The notes below the pieces were generated by a model. The model made no database searches, was not told where the DNA came from, and worked only from the letters and a program-made list of their open reading frames with translations. A stretch of DNA of 64,000 nucleotides from Spirochaetota bacterium (lineage in GTDB: Bacteria > Spirochaetota > Spirochaetia > Treponematales > Rectinemataceae), in assembly GCA_026398595.1 (NCBI GenBank), contig JAPLSO010000016.1, positions 1-64,000 of the forward strand. Direction: 5' to 3'. Positions 27,501 through 35,235 of the stretch are shown here, piece by piece (position 1 is the first letter of the stretch; each line of letters begins with the position of its first letter). The position numbers were made by a program, and so were the translations under genes.

Positions 27501-27759
27501 CAGCACGCCCACTAGCACCACTGGGACTGTCTATACGGGAGCCCTCAGCCCGGCAACCATGACCCTCAGAGCATATGCCTACAAATCCAACTGGACTGAT
27601 TCCTATGAGGCGACATCGAAGACGTATACATTCCAGCCAGCGGCGCCGACATTCTCACCGGCGGCAGGCACCTATTCTTCGGCGCAGTCGGTAACGATCT
27701 CCAGCACCACGCGCGGCGCCCCCATCCCATACTTCAGATCACCGCCAACACTACCTTGA
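24559..27759 (+). CDS. Giant surface lipoprotein with chitobiase-C-terminal-type repeats (frameshifted near the 3' end)
   Basis: This 1066-residue frame begins with a signal peptide and lipobox (LISALFAC). A fibronectin-III-like domain follows, then repeats of about 80 residues matching the chitobiase/beta-hexosaminidase C-terminal (CHB_HEX_C_1) pattern: PTFS, then GASIRYTTDGSTPSSTNG, then TIKAIAYK and SAxYxF. Two repeats precede a Ser/Gly/Tyr-rich insert (about 25498-25920); seven complete repeats follow. In the tenth repeat GAPI runs into PYFRSPPTLP and a stop. About 52 nt that would encode the middle of that repeat are missing, and the remainder continues in another frame to 28205. The gene follows the caspase-like gene by 10 nt and is probably cotranscribed. 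The protein is likely exported and surface-exposed. Confidence 0.8.
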   Translation: MKKNKKRQGFPGILVRIAILASLISALFACDPFPRVNPADPGGTAYQGFSTVGSISEVLPIAPTTDLAYPPTLTSVKLALGTAYTFQISSVSGFTSDVYEIEQASNVLTAAAWTPSLGAGTYYFRVKVKTASEEGAWTASTAFNLIDVIVATPTFSVPAGTYDEAKTITLATTTIGASIRYTVDGSTPSSTNGTLYTAAITVSASKTVKAIGYKSHFTDSSVASASYVFEPAAPTFSIPGATYSTRQTLTLSTTTTGAFIRYTTNGSTPTATAGTVYSGSITLASSQTIKAVSYKEGWSTSDVVSATYTINLPQGVWMDGYAISESIGHSDSQASAGETMNLDMKIRNNTTSQVYNLSATLSSDSSYISFTDNTQSYGYLYAGYYCNGSSGSYGGYSSSSSLTLNPSGGYFRFAIASNTPAGTVIPISISFSGGSSYYSSNTLSWTDSFSITVVATDYRVATPVYSVPAGTYDTTQTITISTTTTGASIRYTTNGTTPSATNGTVYSSPIALSATATLKAFSYKSDWIDSAIASATYIINTIAPTFSVVAGRYSAIQYLTLTSDTPNASIKYTTDGSTPSSTNGTLYSTTITVGTDCTIKAIAYKTGQPDSSVSSAAYTFYVADPTFSVAGGAYTIPKSLTLSSATPGATIRYTNDGSTPTSTSGQIFSGAISLTSDQTIKAFAYYSTWPSSSVVSATYSFRTADPVFSVAAGTYTASQSLTLSTATTGATIRYTTDGTAPSKTFGTLYSGGTLSISTNQTVKAIAYYSTWPDSAVVSAAYSFKAPDPTFSPGADTYSVTQSVYLSAGSGASIRYTTDGTSPTSISGTLYSSYITVTQNTTIKAIAYKAGWADSSVVSAVYGIRAATPTFSPGAGPYTEAQTVTISTATSGASIRYTIDGTTPSSTNGTVYTGAFGIPSNLTLKACAYSSNMADSGVASAAYSFRVATPVISLASNTYTSAQTITISTTTSGASIRYTTDGSTPTSTTGTVYTGALSPATMTLRAYAYKSNWTDSYEATSKTYTFQPAAPTFSPAAGTYSSAQSVTISSTTRGAPIPYFRSPPTLP

Positions 27760-27830
27760 AAGCCGTAGCCTATATCCAGGGCTGGACTGCCAGCTCGGTG
27801 ACGAGTGCCTTCTACAATTTAGGAACTGGA
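25003..27830 (+). repeat. Ten tandem repeat units of about 240 bp
   Basis: Ten imperfect protein-level repeats of about 80 codons each (two, an insert at about 25498-25920, then eight) make up most of the lipoprotein gene. The cores IRYTTDGSTP and TIKAIAYK recur in each. DNA identity between units is partial. The last unit is disrupted by an internal deletion, a typical recombination or slippage outcome in such arrays. Confidence 0.85.
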
Positions 27831-28205
27831 TACAGTTACACTTTCGATTCCACGACGCTTCCATCAGGTTTTTCAGGCAGTTGGTACGTCAGCGGAGGGA
27901 GGTTGAGATCTTCCGCCATTAGCAATTCAGCGAGTTCAACTACTACTTTCACTTTCGCCGGTCCCGCGACAAACATCTCGTTTTCATATGGAGGAGAAAC
28001 TGAATCAGGCTGTGACTTTCTGAGTGTGTCTCTGGACGGCAGCACAAGCCTCCTCGTGAGCGCCTCAGGTACTTTCAACAGCTCAAAAAGCTATACCTCT
28101 ACTCTGTCATCGGCGAATCATACCCTTACCTTCACGTACTCAAAGGACTATTCCGTCTCCACTGGAGCCGATTATGTCTGGATTGATAATTTGAGTATCT
28201 ACTAG
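27756..28205 (+). pseudogene. Displaced C-terminal part of the repeat lipoprotein
   Basis: This frame starts mid-repeat (LKAVAYIQGWTASSVTSAFYNLG), completing the tenth repeat. A beta-sandwich-like terminal domain follows, with aromatic and Ser/Thr-rich strands (YTFDSTTLPSG, FAGPATNISFSYGGE, DYVWIDNLSIY). It resembles carbohydrate- or ligand-binding modules at the end of large secreted proteins. It has no ribosome-binding site and is probably translated only if the frameshift upstream is bypassed or is an error. Confidence 0.7.
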
Positions 28206-28273
28206 CAGAGGCTTCCTGGTGAAGAGCCATGATCGGCTTGCCTGGGCGCCTGTGAACCAGTATCGTTGAGAAT

Positions 28274-28642
28274 ATGTTCGAAGCGAGAGTAGAAGCCGGT
28301 TTTGCCGCCGCGCACAGGCTGGTCCATTATCATGGGAAATGCGAGCGGTTGCATGGGCACAACTACACCGTGAGGCTCTGGGTTTCTGGAGAGACGCTGG
28401 GCGAGGGGGGGATGCTGGTGGATTTTGGAGCCCTCAAGGCCGTCCTCGGCGAAGTCATAGCCGAACTTGACCACAGGGACTTGAACGAACTAGCGTATTT
28501 CGAGGATGACCCCAGCGCCGAGCGCATCGCGGCCTACATTTTCGACAGGGTGAAAGCGGCCCGTCCCGGGCTGCCTGTCTCCGCCGTGGATGTCTTCGAG
28601 ACGGACACTTCGATGGCGCGATACAGGCCGGCTAGGCTGTAA
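28274..28642 (+). CDS. queD: 6-carboxytetrahydropterin synthase QueD (PTPS family)
   Basis: This 122-residue enzyme turns dihydroneopterin triphosphate into 6-carboxytetrahydropterin on the way to queuosine. The catalytic Cys and two zinc histidines lie in CERLHGHNY. The third zinc His is in FAAAHRL, and the catalytic pair region is LDHRDLNEL. DVFETDTSMARY is the conserved C-terminal Glu motif. Length is normal for QueD. The upstream FolE2 in this window can provide its substrate. The 3' end overlaps the convergent radical-SAM gene by 11 nt. No clear Shine-Dalgarno sequence. Confidence 0.9.
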   Translation: MFEARVEAGFAAAHRLVHYHGKCERLHGHNYTVRLWVSGETLGEGGMLVDFGALKAVLGEVIAELDHRDLNELAYFEDDPSAERIAAYIFDRVKAARPGLPVSAVDVFETDTSMARYRPARL

Positions 28643-31163
28643 ATCCGGGATCGCCCGATGCTTCGGCGAAACCTTCCCAGCCGAGGACCCTGGGCAGCAA
28701 ATCCTGGTGCGCGGAATTCGACAAAGTCTCGACGAGGGGTCTCAGGTCGGCTTTTCCGCCTGCCCCGAGACGAAGAAACAAGCCTTCCCCAGCCCTTCCA
28801 ATCCAGGCCGAGGCGATCAGCTTTCTCCCGATGCTCCCCATGGTCATATCGAAGGCCCAGCCTTCGCCTTCTTTTCTCGCGGTGAAGCTCAAGCCCTTCG
28901 ATGCCGCGTAGGAGGTGAAGGCAGCCTTGGCCAAGGCGGGCGAGGTCGGACCGAGTTTGAATTCGACATCGACTTGCCCAGGTACGGGCCGTGCGCCTAG
29001 GGGCCGTATCCAGGAAGGCCTGTGTGGGCCGCCGAGCCTGGAGGCGAGGGTGGCGACCGAAGGTCCATAGAGTTCGAAAACCCCCCAGCCGTACCAGGGC
29101 AATCCTTCCGAGAAGAGGGAAGGAAAGCTGCCCCCCGGGACGAAGAATCTCTCCCTTGTCTCAAAGACAAGATTATCCATCCCCATCCCCAGCCCGAAAA
29201 GCCGCCTCAGGATCCAGGAAGCCCGGTAGGAGGACTCGGCGCCCGCAAGACTTTCGGGGATGTACAGGGCGGCAGGGAGGGCGTGGAACCTTTCTTTGGC
29301 CGTAATGAGGGCTCCTAAGCGCTTGGCCAGAAGTTCCGCTCCGGGTATGGCGCCCGAGTGGCCGGTCATGGCTTTCATCTCTTCCAGATTTCCACAGGCG
29401 CCGCAGGCCGAACAGGCCGAGCCCAGGCAGCTTTGCCTGTCCTTTCTCTCCCTCGCCTCGAGGTAGTGGCGATAGAGAACAGATAGGCGGGTCTTGGGCT
29501 CGGAAAAAGCCAGAGGAGGGCGGAAATCCGCGTTCTTCTCTCCGACGAGGCTCTCGGCCTCGAGCCGCTTGAGAATTGAGGGCTTCAAGGACGTCCAGAC
29601 CGAGGCGGGCAGGCCCGACTCGTAGACGATTCCCCTCGAAGGGATGGACAGGAACCAGGGGCGGCTTTGCGGGCCGAGCAGGGAGAGGGCTTGGTCGACG
29701 AAGCTCTCCTGTGGACTGGAGGCCAGGCGGAACTCGATGCCCGCCGCTTCGCAGGAGGCCTTCATGCCGAGCCCGATGCCTTCGAGCTTCACTATATCTA
29801 ACTCAAGAGGAGCGAACTGTAAGGGGGTGAAAGGGAGACGAACGAGAAATCCCGCCGAGGCCAGGATCTTCGTCGAGGCTGAGATTGCCCTTTTCCTGGC
29901 GCCCAGTCTTTCGGTAAAACGACCAAATTCAACCAGGTCCTCATCCGTCTCCAAACCAGCGATGATGTAGAAGAGCTTGATCTCCCTTGCCTTGGCTCGG
30001 AGGCAGAGTTCGATGCAGGCGTCGATCTGTGCCTCAGAAAGGCCTTTGCGATAGTAAGCCCTCATGCCTGGGGAAATGCCCTCGACGCCGAGTGTGAAAG
30101 AGCGTTTGCCTGCCGCCAGCTCGATCGGCATGAGGCCGGGCGTATCGGCCAGAATGTCGAGGCGCTGGCTCATGAAGGAAACCCGCCGGAAGATCCTGTT
30201 GAGTTCGAAGATGAGTTCCGCGATGCGTCCATAGGTGTTGAAATTGAAGCTGTAGAGTTCCAGGTCAGAGGCTCCTGTCGACCTGTGTATAGCCTTGGCC
30301 TCGGTAACGAGCCTGTCGAAGTCGGCCTCGGCGTAAGGGCTTCTGTCCCAGCCCTCGAGGCAGAAGGAGCAGAAGCCCGGGCAGCCCGAGCTTATGGATA
30401 GCCGGGCCGTCGAGGCCTGGCTCCCGTTGAGGACGAGGGGGGAAGTAAGGGATCGGGGTCTTCCTTCGGCGAGCGCACGATTCTCTCCTCCGGAATGGAG
30501 GCAGGGCCAGAAGCCGGGGATAGCGGCGGCGGCCTCGAGATTGCTTTTTCGCAGTTCCGGGGTGAGACGGACAGTATTGCCTGAGGCTTGCGCTGCGCCT
30601 GCTCCCTCGACGAGGAGGGCAGCCAAGGAACCGGCAAGGTCCTCGCCCTCGCCGAAGAAGATGCCGTCGACGAGGGACTCGGCGGCGGGTTCTCCGGGGT
30701 TGGGGGATTCGACGACAAGGACGCCGGCGGCCGAGGCATTGGAGCCGCCCAGGATCACGATCGGCGCAGACTCGATCTCCTTCCTCTCCCGTGCTTCCGC
30801 GGGGAGGCCCGAGGTCGTGAAGAGATACGGAAGATTTATAAGTTCAAGGGCAAAGGCGTTGGAGACCATGACAAGGTCGAACTCGGCAGGAGAGCGGCCG
30901 GAGACTCGGCCCGAAAACCATGGCTCGCCACGGGCGTCGAGCTCCTTCCTCGACCGGGCTGGAGGCAGGAAGGCGAAATCCAGATAGGCCTTCGGAAGGC
31001 TTCTTCTAGCCTCGTCGAAGAGGACAAGGTGTGATGTTGATATACCCAGGTCCTTCCAGCGGGAGAGCCGTACGATGAGGACGCGCGCTTCGGCCGCTTC
31101 CCAGGTCGGATTGACCATGTCCCCGATGACGGCCGGTAGGATGGGCCTTCCTTCCTCGATCAT
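28632..31163 (-). CDS. Large radical-SAM protein, unknown function
   Basis: This 843-residue protein has an N-terminal region resembling a B12-binding-like/Rossmann domain (LIVRLSRWKDLGIS to IVILGGSNASAAG). The radical-SAM core has the 4Fe-4S motif SGCPGFCSFCLEGW at about residue 260 and later TLGVEGISPGMRAYYRKGL. A C-terminal cysteine cluster, CLGSACSACGACG, could hold a second Fe-S centre. It resembles the B12-type radical-SAM proteins of unknown substrate found in spirochaetes. The ATG overlaps the stop of the DEAD-box helicase gene upstream (ATGA), so the pair forms an operon. Confidence 0.75.
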   Translation of the reverse strand: MIEEGRPILPAVIGDMVNPTWEAAEARVLIVRLSRWKDLGISTSHLVLFDEARRSLPKAYLDFAFLPPARSRKELDARGEPWFSGRVSGRSPAEFDLVMVSNAFALELINLPYLFTTSGLPAEARERKEIESAPIVILGGSNASAAGVLVVESPNPGEPAAESLVDGIFFGEGEDLAGSLAALLVEGAGAAQASGNTVRLTPELRKSNLEAAAAIPGFWPCLHSGGENRALAEGRPRSLTSPLVLNGSQASTARLSISSGCPGFCSFCLEGWDRSPYAEADFDRLVTEAKAIHRSTGASDLELYSFNFNTYGRIAELIFELNRIFRRVSFMSQRLDILADTPGLMPIELAAGKRSFTLGVEGISPGMRAYYRKGLSEAQIDACIELCLRAKAREIKLFYIIAGLETDEDLVEFGRFTERLGARKRAISASTKILASAGFLVRLPFTPLQFAPLELDIVKLEGIGLGMKASCEAAGIEFRLASSPQESFVDQALSLLGPQSRPWFLSIPSRGIVYESGLPASVWTSLKPSILKRLEAESLVGEKNADFRPPLAFSEPKTRLSVLYRHYLEARERKDRQSCLGSACSACGACGNLEEMKAMTGHSGAIPGAELLAKRLGALITAKERFHALPAALYIPESLAGAESSYRASWILRRLFGLGMGMDNLVFETRERFFVPGGSFPSLFSEGLPWYGWGVFELYGPSVATLASRLGGPHRPSWIRPLGARPVPGQVDVEFKLGPTSPALAKAAFTSYAASKGLSFTARKEGEGWAFDMTMGSIGRKLIASAWIGRAGEGLFLRLGAGGKADLRPLVETLSNSAHQDLLPRVLGWEGFAEASGDPGFTA

Positions 31164-32395
31164 CGCCGCCTGGAGTTGCTTGAATCCCGCTTCTTGAGGT
31201 ATTCACGCCGTTCATCTTCGCCCTTCTCGACCTTGGCGAAGAACTCCTCGACGGAAGGTTCAACGACCTGGCCCTCTGCAAGAGCCTTCGTCCTGAACAC
31301 AAAGCCTCTGTCAACGGCAAGCTTGGACGCCCTCCTGATTTCCCAGGCATCGGCGAGGAGGATGGAGATGCCCGTAAGGCCGGCGCGCCCTGTCCTGCCC
31401 GCCCTGTGGATGTAGAAGAAGCTTTCCTCGGGAAAGTCGAGGCTGATGATGTGGCTGATCGCCGCAATATCCAGCCCCCTCGCGCCCAGATCGCTCGTGA
31501 CGAGATAGCGCAGGTCCCCCGCCTCGAAGCGTTCGATGGCCAGCCGCCTATGTTCCTTCTCCTGCCGCGCGAGGAGGGATTCGACGGCGATACCGCGCTC
31601 GATGAGCCGTTCGGCCGCTTTGGTCACGCGGTCGCCCGAGGAGGCGAAGACAAGGCAGCGCTTCGGCTTGAGCGCGTTGTCCAATCGTCTCAGGAAGTCG
31701 ATCTTCCTGCGGTGTTCGACGTAGAAAACCCAGTGCTCTATGTCCTTGGAGAGAACCCCCTCGTCGAGAAGGTCGATGGACTCAGGATCCTTCATGTAGA
31801 CCGAGGCAGCGGTTTTAGCCGCGTCGGAGATGGTGGCCGAGGCGAGAAGTCGCGTCGCCTTCTTGGGGGCACGCCTCATAATTTCGGACACGGGGTCCCT
31901 GTATTCCTTGGCGAAGAGCCTGTCCCCCTCGTCCAGGACGAGGAACTGAAGATTTTCAAGCCGCAGGGAGCGCATCGAGATGAGGTCGAGTGTCCTTCCG
32001 GGGCTGCCCACCACGAGGTAGGGCTTGTGCTTGAGGGCGGCTTCCTGTCGCGAAAGGGGACTTCCTCCAATGACCGGGCATACGCCGATGTCGAGGCCGG
32101 CCGCGACGGCGAGCTCCCCAGCTTTCTTCGCCACCTGGACGACGAGTTCCTGGGTGGGGCAGAGGACGAGGGCCAGAGGGCCATGCGAAGGGTCCAGGCT
32201 TTTAATGGCTGAAAAGATAGGCGCGAGGTAGGCGAAGGTTTTACCCGTCCCTGTCTCGGACTGGATGAAAAGATCCTTCCTTCCGAGGAGGGCCGGAATG
32301 GCAAGCGTCTGTATCTTCGTCGGCTCCTTGTAGCCGAGCTTTATGAAGGCGGTTGAAAGCTCGGCGCCGAGTCCGAGAAGGGAAGAGGAATCCAT
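31160..32395 (-). CDS. DEAD-box-family RNA helicase with a DEGD motif II
   Basis: This helicase of about 411 residues has the Q motif (GYKEPTKIQTLAIPALL), SETGTGKT, PTQELVVQVA, SPGRTLDL, ASATIS, TSDLGARGLDI and HRAGRTGRAG. Motif II reads DEGD instead of DEAD. The catalytic Asp and Glu and the last Asp are kept, so ATPase activity is likely. A short basic tail follows the core, with no DbpA-type domain. I choose the ATG at 32395 (MDSSSLLGLG), preceded by AAGGA; in-frame ATGs at 32413 and 32527 are alternatives. It is cotranscribed with the radical-SAM gene and divergent from RNase Z. Confidence 0.85.
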   Translation of the reverse strand: MDSSSLLGLGAELSTAFIKLGYKEPTKIQTLAIPALLGRKDLFIQSETGTGKTFAYLAPIFSAIKSLDPSHGPLALVLCPTQELVVQVAKKAGELAVAAGLDIGVCPVIGGSPLSRQEAALKHKPYLVVGSPGRTLDLISMRSLRLENLQFLVLDEGDRLFAKEYRDPVSEIMRRAPKKATRLLASATISDAAKTAASVYMKDPESIDLLDEGVLSKDIEHWVFYVEHRRKIDFLRRLDNALKPKRCLVFASSGDRVTKAAERLIERGIAVESLLARQEKEHRRLAIERFEAGDLRYLVTSDLGARGLDIAAISHIISLDFPEESFFYIHRAGRTGRAGLTGISILLADAWEIRRASKLAVDRGFVFRTKALAEGQVVEPSVEEFFAKVEKGEDERREYLKKRDSSNSRRR

Positions 32396-32475
32396 AGGCT
32401 TATCCTTGCACATCGGCACTGCTTTGCCTAGCCTGGCTTCAGTCCGCGCTATTGTCGCTCCCCGTCGACCTCGGC

Positions 32476-32489
32476 TATAGTCATCCGAA
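32476..32489 (+). promoter_or_regulatory. -10 box abutting the RNase Z start codon
   Basis: TATAGT (32476-32481) is followed by eight bases and the ATG at 32490. No Shine-Dalgarno sequence precedes the start. TTGTCG at 32451-32456 is a possible -35 element with a 19-base spacer. Confidence 0.4.
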
Positions 32490-33419
32490 ATGAACCTCGA
32501 AGCCTTCATCCTGGGCTGCGGCGGCATGATGCCCCTGCCCTACCGCCATTTGACCAGCGTCCTCGTTCGGAGGGAAGGCGAACTCTTCCTTTTCGACGCG
32601 GGCGAAGCTACCCAGATTTCCATACGGCGTCTCAACCTCAGCTGGAAAAAGATCACCGCCATTTTTCTCTCCCACATGCATGCCGATCATGTCACTGGCC
32701 TTCCCGGCATACTCATGCTCTCCAGCCAGGTGGACAGGGTGGAGCCCCTCTACATATTCGGGCCTCCCAGGATAGCTGAATACATCGAGCAGACGCGGAA
32801 ATCCCTGGACATGTACATCAACTACGAGATCATCATCAGAGAATTCACCGAACCCAAACTTCTCTGGGAGGACCCTGCCTTCACGATCCGTTCCTTCGGC
32901 CTTAGGCACACCAAACCCTGCTTCGGCTACACCCTCGAGGAGAAGCCCAGGCCCGGCGCCTTCTTCCCCGAAAAAGCTATGGCCCTCGAAGTGCCACGCG
33001 GCCCCCTCTGGTCTGTTCTCCAGGGCGGGGACAATGTCACCCTGCCCTCGGGCAGGACGGTCCGACCCCAGGACGTCCTCGGGCCGCCCCGGTCGGGCAG
33101 AAAGTTCTCCTATGTGACCGACAGCCTTTACTTCTCCGAGATAGCTCGGGAAGTAGGCGGCTCCGACCTTCTCGTCTGCGAGGGTATGTTCGAGGAAGCC
33201 CTCATGGCATCGGCCATCGAAAAGCGCCACATGACGGCTCGCCAGGCAGCGACCATCGCTCGGGACGCGGGCGGCGTGCGGAAGCTGGGGCTCATCCACT
33301 ACAGTCCCCGCTACGCCGACAAAGAACTGAAGATCCTCCTCGACGAAGCCAGGGAAATCTTCCCTGACACCGCCCTTACCCGGGACAGGATGACTTTCCC
33401 CATGGAGTACCTGGACTGA
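32490..33419 (+). CDS. rnz: Ribonuclease Z
   Basis: This 309-residue metallo-beta-lactamase-fold endonuclease matures tRNA 3' ends. The zinc motif is SHMHADHVTGLPG, preceded by FLFDAGEATQ. The later ligands are in LRHTKPCFGY, YVTDSLY and LIHYSPRY. The family's HEAT motif corresponds here to EKRHMTARQAA (H rather than HEAT). Length is normal for the short bacterial form. The gene starts directly after a -10 box, and its terminator follows 26 nt after the stop. Confidence 0.92.
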   Translation: MNLEAFILGCGGMMPLPYRHLTSVLVRREGELFLFDAGEATQISIRRLNLSWKKITAIFLSHMHADHVTGLPGILMLSSQVDRVEPLYIFGPPRIAEYIEQTRKSLDMYINYEIIIREFTEPKLLWEDPAFTIRSFGLRHTKPCFGYTLEEKPRPGAFFPEKAMALEVPRGPLWSVLQGGDNVTLPSGRTVRPQDVLGPPRSGRKFSYVTDSLYFSEIAREVGGSDLLVCEGMFEEALMASAIEKRHMTARQAATIARDAGGVRKLGLIHYSPRYADKELKILLDEAREIFPDTALTRDRMTFPMEYLD

Positions 33420-33445
33420 GGACAGACCGTACGATTTAAAAAAAA

Positions 33446-33467
33446 ACGCCCGTCGGGGCGTCTTTTT
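33446..33467 (+). terminator. Rho-independent terminator of rnz (bidirectional shape)
   Basis: ACGCCC (33446-33451) pairs with GGGCGT (33456-33461) around a GTCG loop. A run of A precedes it and a run of T follows, so it could also end the convergent gene at 33492-35111. Confidence 0.85.
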
Positions 33468-33491
33468 TAATCGTTCTTTCAGCCTTTGACC

Positions 33492-35111
33492 TCACTCGGT
33501 TTTAGGCCTGAAAGCGAGAATTTTCGATGGTCCCCCGGAATATGCCTTGTGGACGGCCGTCGAGGCTTCCCGGTACAGCTTGAAAGCGTCGACCGCGCGG
33601 TTCGATCGGGCCGAAATCCCGAGATAGACGGGGGCTTCTTCCTCCAGGTCCCTGTAGAGGCTGTACGTTGCCGAGAGTACATCGGCCAGGTCCTCGGACA
33701 TCTTGAGGGCCGCGCCCAGATCCACCGTGGGCAGCACGACGGCGAAGGCTCCCTTATAGAGCTCGAAGATCAGGTCCTTGGATCCGATGTAGTCCCGCAA
33801 GGTAACCGAAAGGGCGACAGCGGCTGGATCGGTGTCGGATGCAAGGCCGCAGTGGATGAGGATGAGGGCGAGGTCGGCTCCGCTTCTTCCGAGTTCCTCG
33901 GCCAGACATCCTTCCAGGGCGGGATTCTGGAGCGAGAGGGAGAGGGGTAAACCCGAGAGGTCCCGTTTTTCGGATTCAAGCGCTCCCTTCGATTGTGGCT
34001 TGGGTTCGAGGGCAGGCTGGGGTGTTTTCTCCTCGGCCGAGATCTCATCGAACTCCTTTAAAAGCTCGTCGGCTTCAGCCTCGTTTTCTTCGGATACCGG
34101 GGCTTCGTCAGGGATGGGACGTTCATCTTTAAAGGACTTCATCTCCTCCAGTTCTTCCTGTATCTCCTCGACGGAGGAATCATCGGCGGATTCGGGTTCG
34201 GGGGAGACGGGGGGAGGGTTTTCGATTCGGGCAGCAGGGGCCGCGCCTGAGCCTGGGGTGGAGGGTTTGCGCGATGACCATTCCCTTACTTCCTCCTCGA
34301 GTCTCGCGAGGCTCTCCTCGAACTTTTTCCCCGACGTATCTTCCTTGGCCGAGCTTGTGAGCCAGGAAGAGCCTATGCCCGAGGCTGGTTCCTCGAATTC
34401 CTCGATCTCCTCCACTTCCCCCTCCTCCACTTCCTCGGCTTTCTCCGCTTTTTCAGGCTCAGGAAGAGGCTCGAGTTTCACCTCGGCTACGGGTGCCTCG
34501 GTTGGAATATCTGCTTCGACTTCGGGCTGGATCTCCTTTTCGTCCAGGTCAGCTGGGGCATCGATGCCGACGGCAGCTGGTTCTTCCCCGGGATCTTTTC
34601 TCAGGAAACATGCCGCGATCGCGAGAGCGATAAACCAGACCAGAACCATGATGAATGAGGGAAAGGCTGCTCTCGAGACATCGGAGCGTCGGAAGGTCGT
34701 GTAGAGTGCTGTCAGTTTCATGCCATCGATCAGTGGCGTGCTGAATACACGGGTCGATGAGCGCGGAACGATATATCCTGACCGAGCGGAAGTCTCGTTG
34801 GGCAGGGCGTAATAGCGTGATGTTACGGGGATCTTCCAGAGGACGAGACCCGACTCGTCCAGGATCTGAATGGCGAGGAGCCTTTCCGAGCCCTGGAAAA
34901 GCGACAAGAGACGGTTTCTGAACAGCTCGCTGTTCAGTTCATCCTTCGACTGCATCGGGACAAGGGTATTGCGCAAGATGGAATACTCGGCTTCGCTGGA
35001 GCGCTCGCCCGATGAATTGATCTTTCCGATTCCGTACACGAAGAAGCCGACGGCCACCAAGACAACCAGCAGAGTCGCCGCCGCGACAAGCAAGCGCAGT
35101 ATTCTTCTCAT
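33492..35111 (-). CDS. Membrane protein with acidic linker and degenerate GGDEF-like domain
   Basis: This 539-residue protein has an N-terminal membrane anchor (LLVAAATLLVVLVAVGFFVYG) and a periplasmic region to about residue 150. A second helix follows (FIMVLVWFIALAIAACFL), then a very acidic, Glu/Pro-rich linker (about 180-385). The cytoplasmic C-terminal domain of about 150 residues resembles a GGDEF fold, but the active GG(D/E)EF loop reads ELYKGAFAVVLP. It is therefore probably catalytically dead. The start is the ATG at 35111 with AGGAAGGGG upstream. It may be a sensor or scaffold; the assignment of the C-terminal fold is tentative. Confidence 0.6.
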   Translation of the reverse strand: MRRILRLLVAAATLLVVLVAVGFFVYGIGKINSSGERSSEAEYSILRNTLVPMQSKDELNSELFRNRLLSLFQGSERLLAIQILDESGLVLWKIPVTSRYYALPNETSARSGYIVPRSSTRVFSTPLIDGMKLTALYTTFRRSDVSRAAFPSFIMVLVWFIALAIAACFLRKDPGEEPAAVGIDAPADLDEKEIQPEVEADIPTEAPVAEVKLEPLPEPEKAEKAEEVEEGEVEEIEEFEEPASGIGSSWLTSSAKEDTSGKKFEESLARLEEEVREWSSRKPSTPGSGAAPAARIENPPPVSPEPESADDSSVEEIQEELEEMKSFKDERPIPDEAPVSEENEAEADELLKEFDEISAEEKTPQPALEPKPQSKGALESEKRDLSGLPLSLSLQNPALEGCLAEELGRSGADLALILIHCGLASDTDPAAVALSVTLRDYIGSKDLIFELYKGAFAVVLPTVDLGAALKMSEDLADVLSATYSLYRDLEEEAPVYLGISARSNRAVDAFKLYREASTAVHKAYSGGPSKILAFRPKTE

Positions 35112-35235
35112 ATCCCCTTCCTGATCTTTCTGATTATCGGAACGAGGCGAGCATATCTTGCCAAGTTTTTTAACACTCCGGACTTCTTCTTGCCTGGAAA
35201 AGGATTATACTAGGAGCCGAGGAGGACTTTCGCCT

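Noticed and set aside
25003..27830. Periodic repeats considered as a CRISPR or satellite array
   Set aside because: The period of about 240 bp is protein-level, with diverged DNA and a continuous reading frame, so these are coding repeats.
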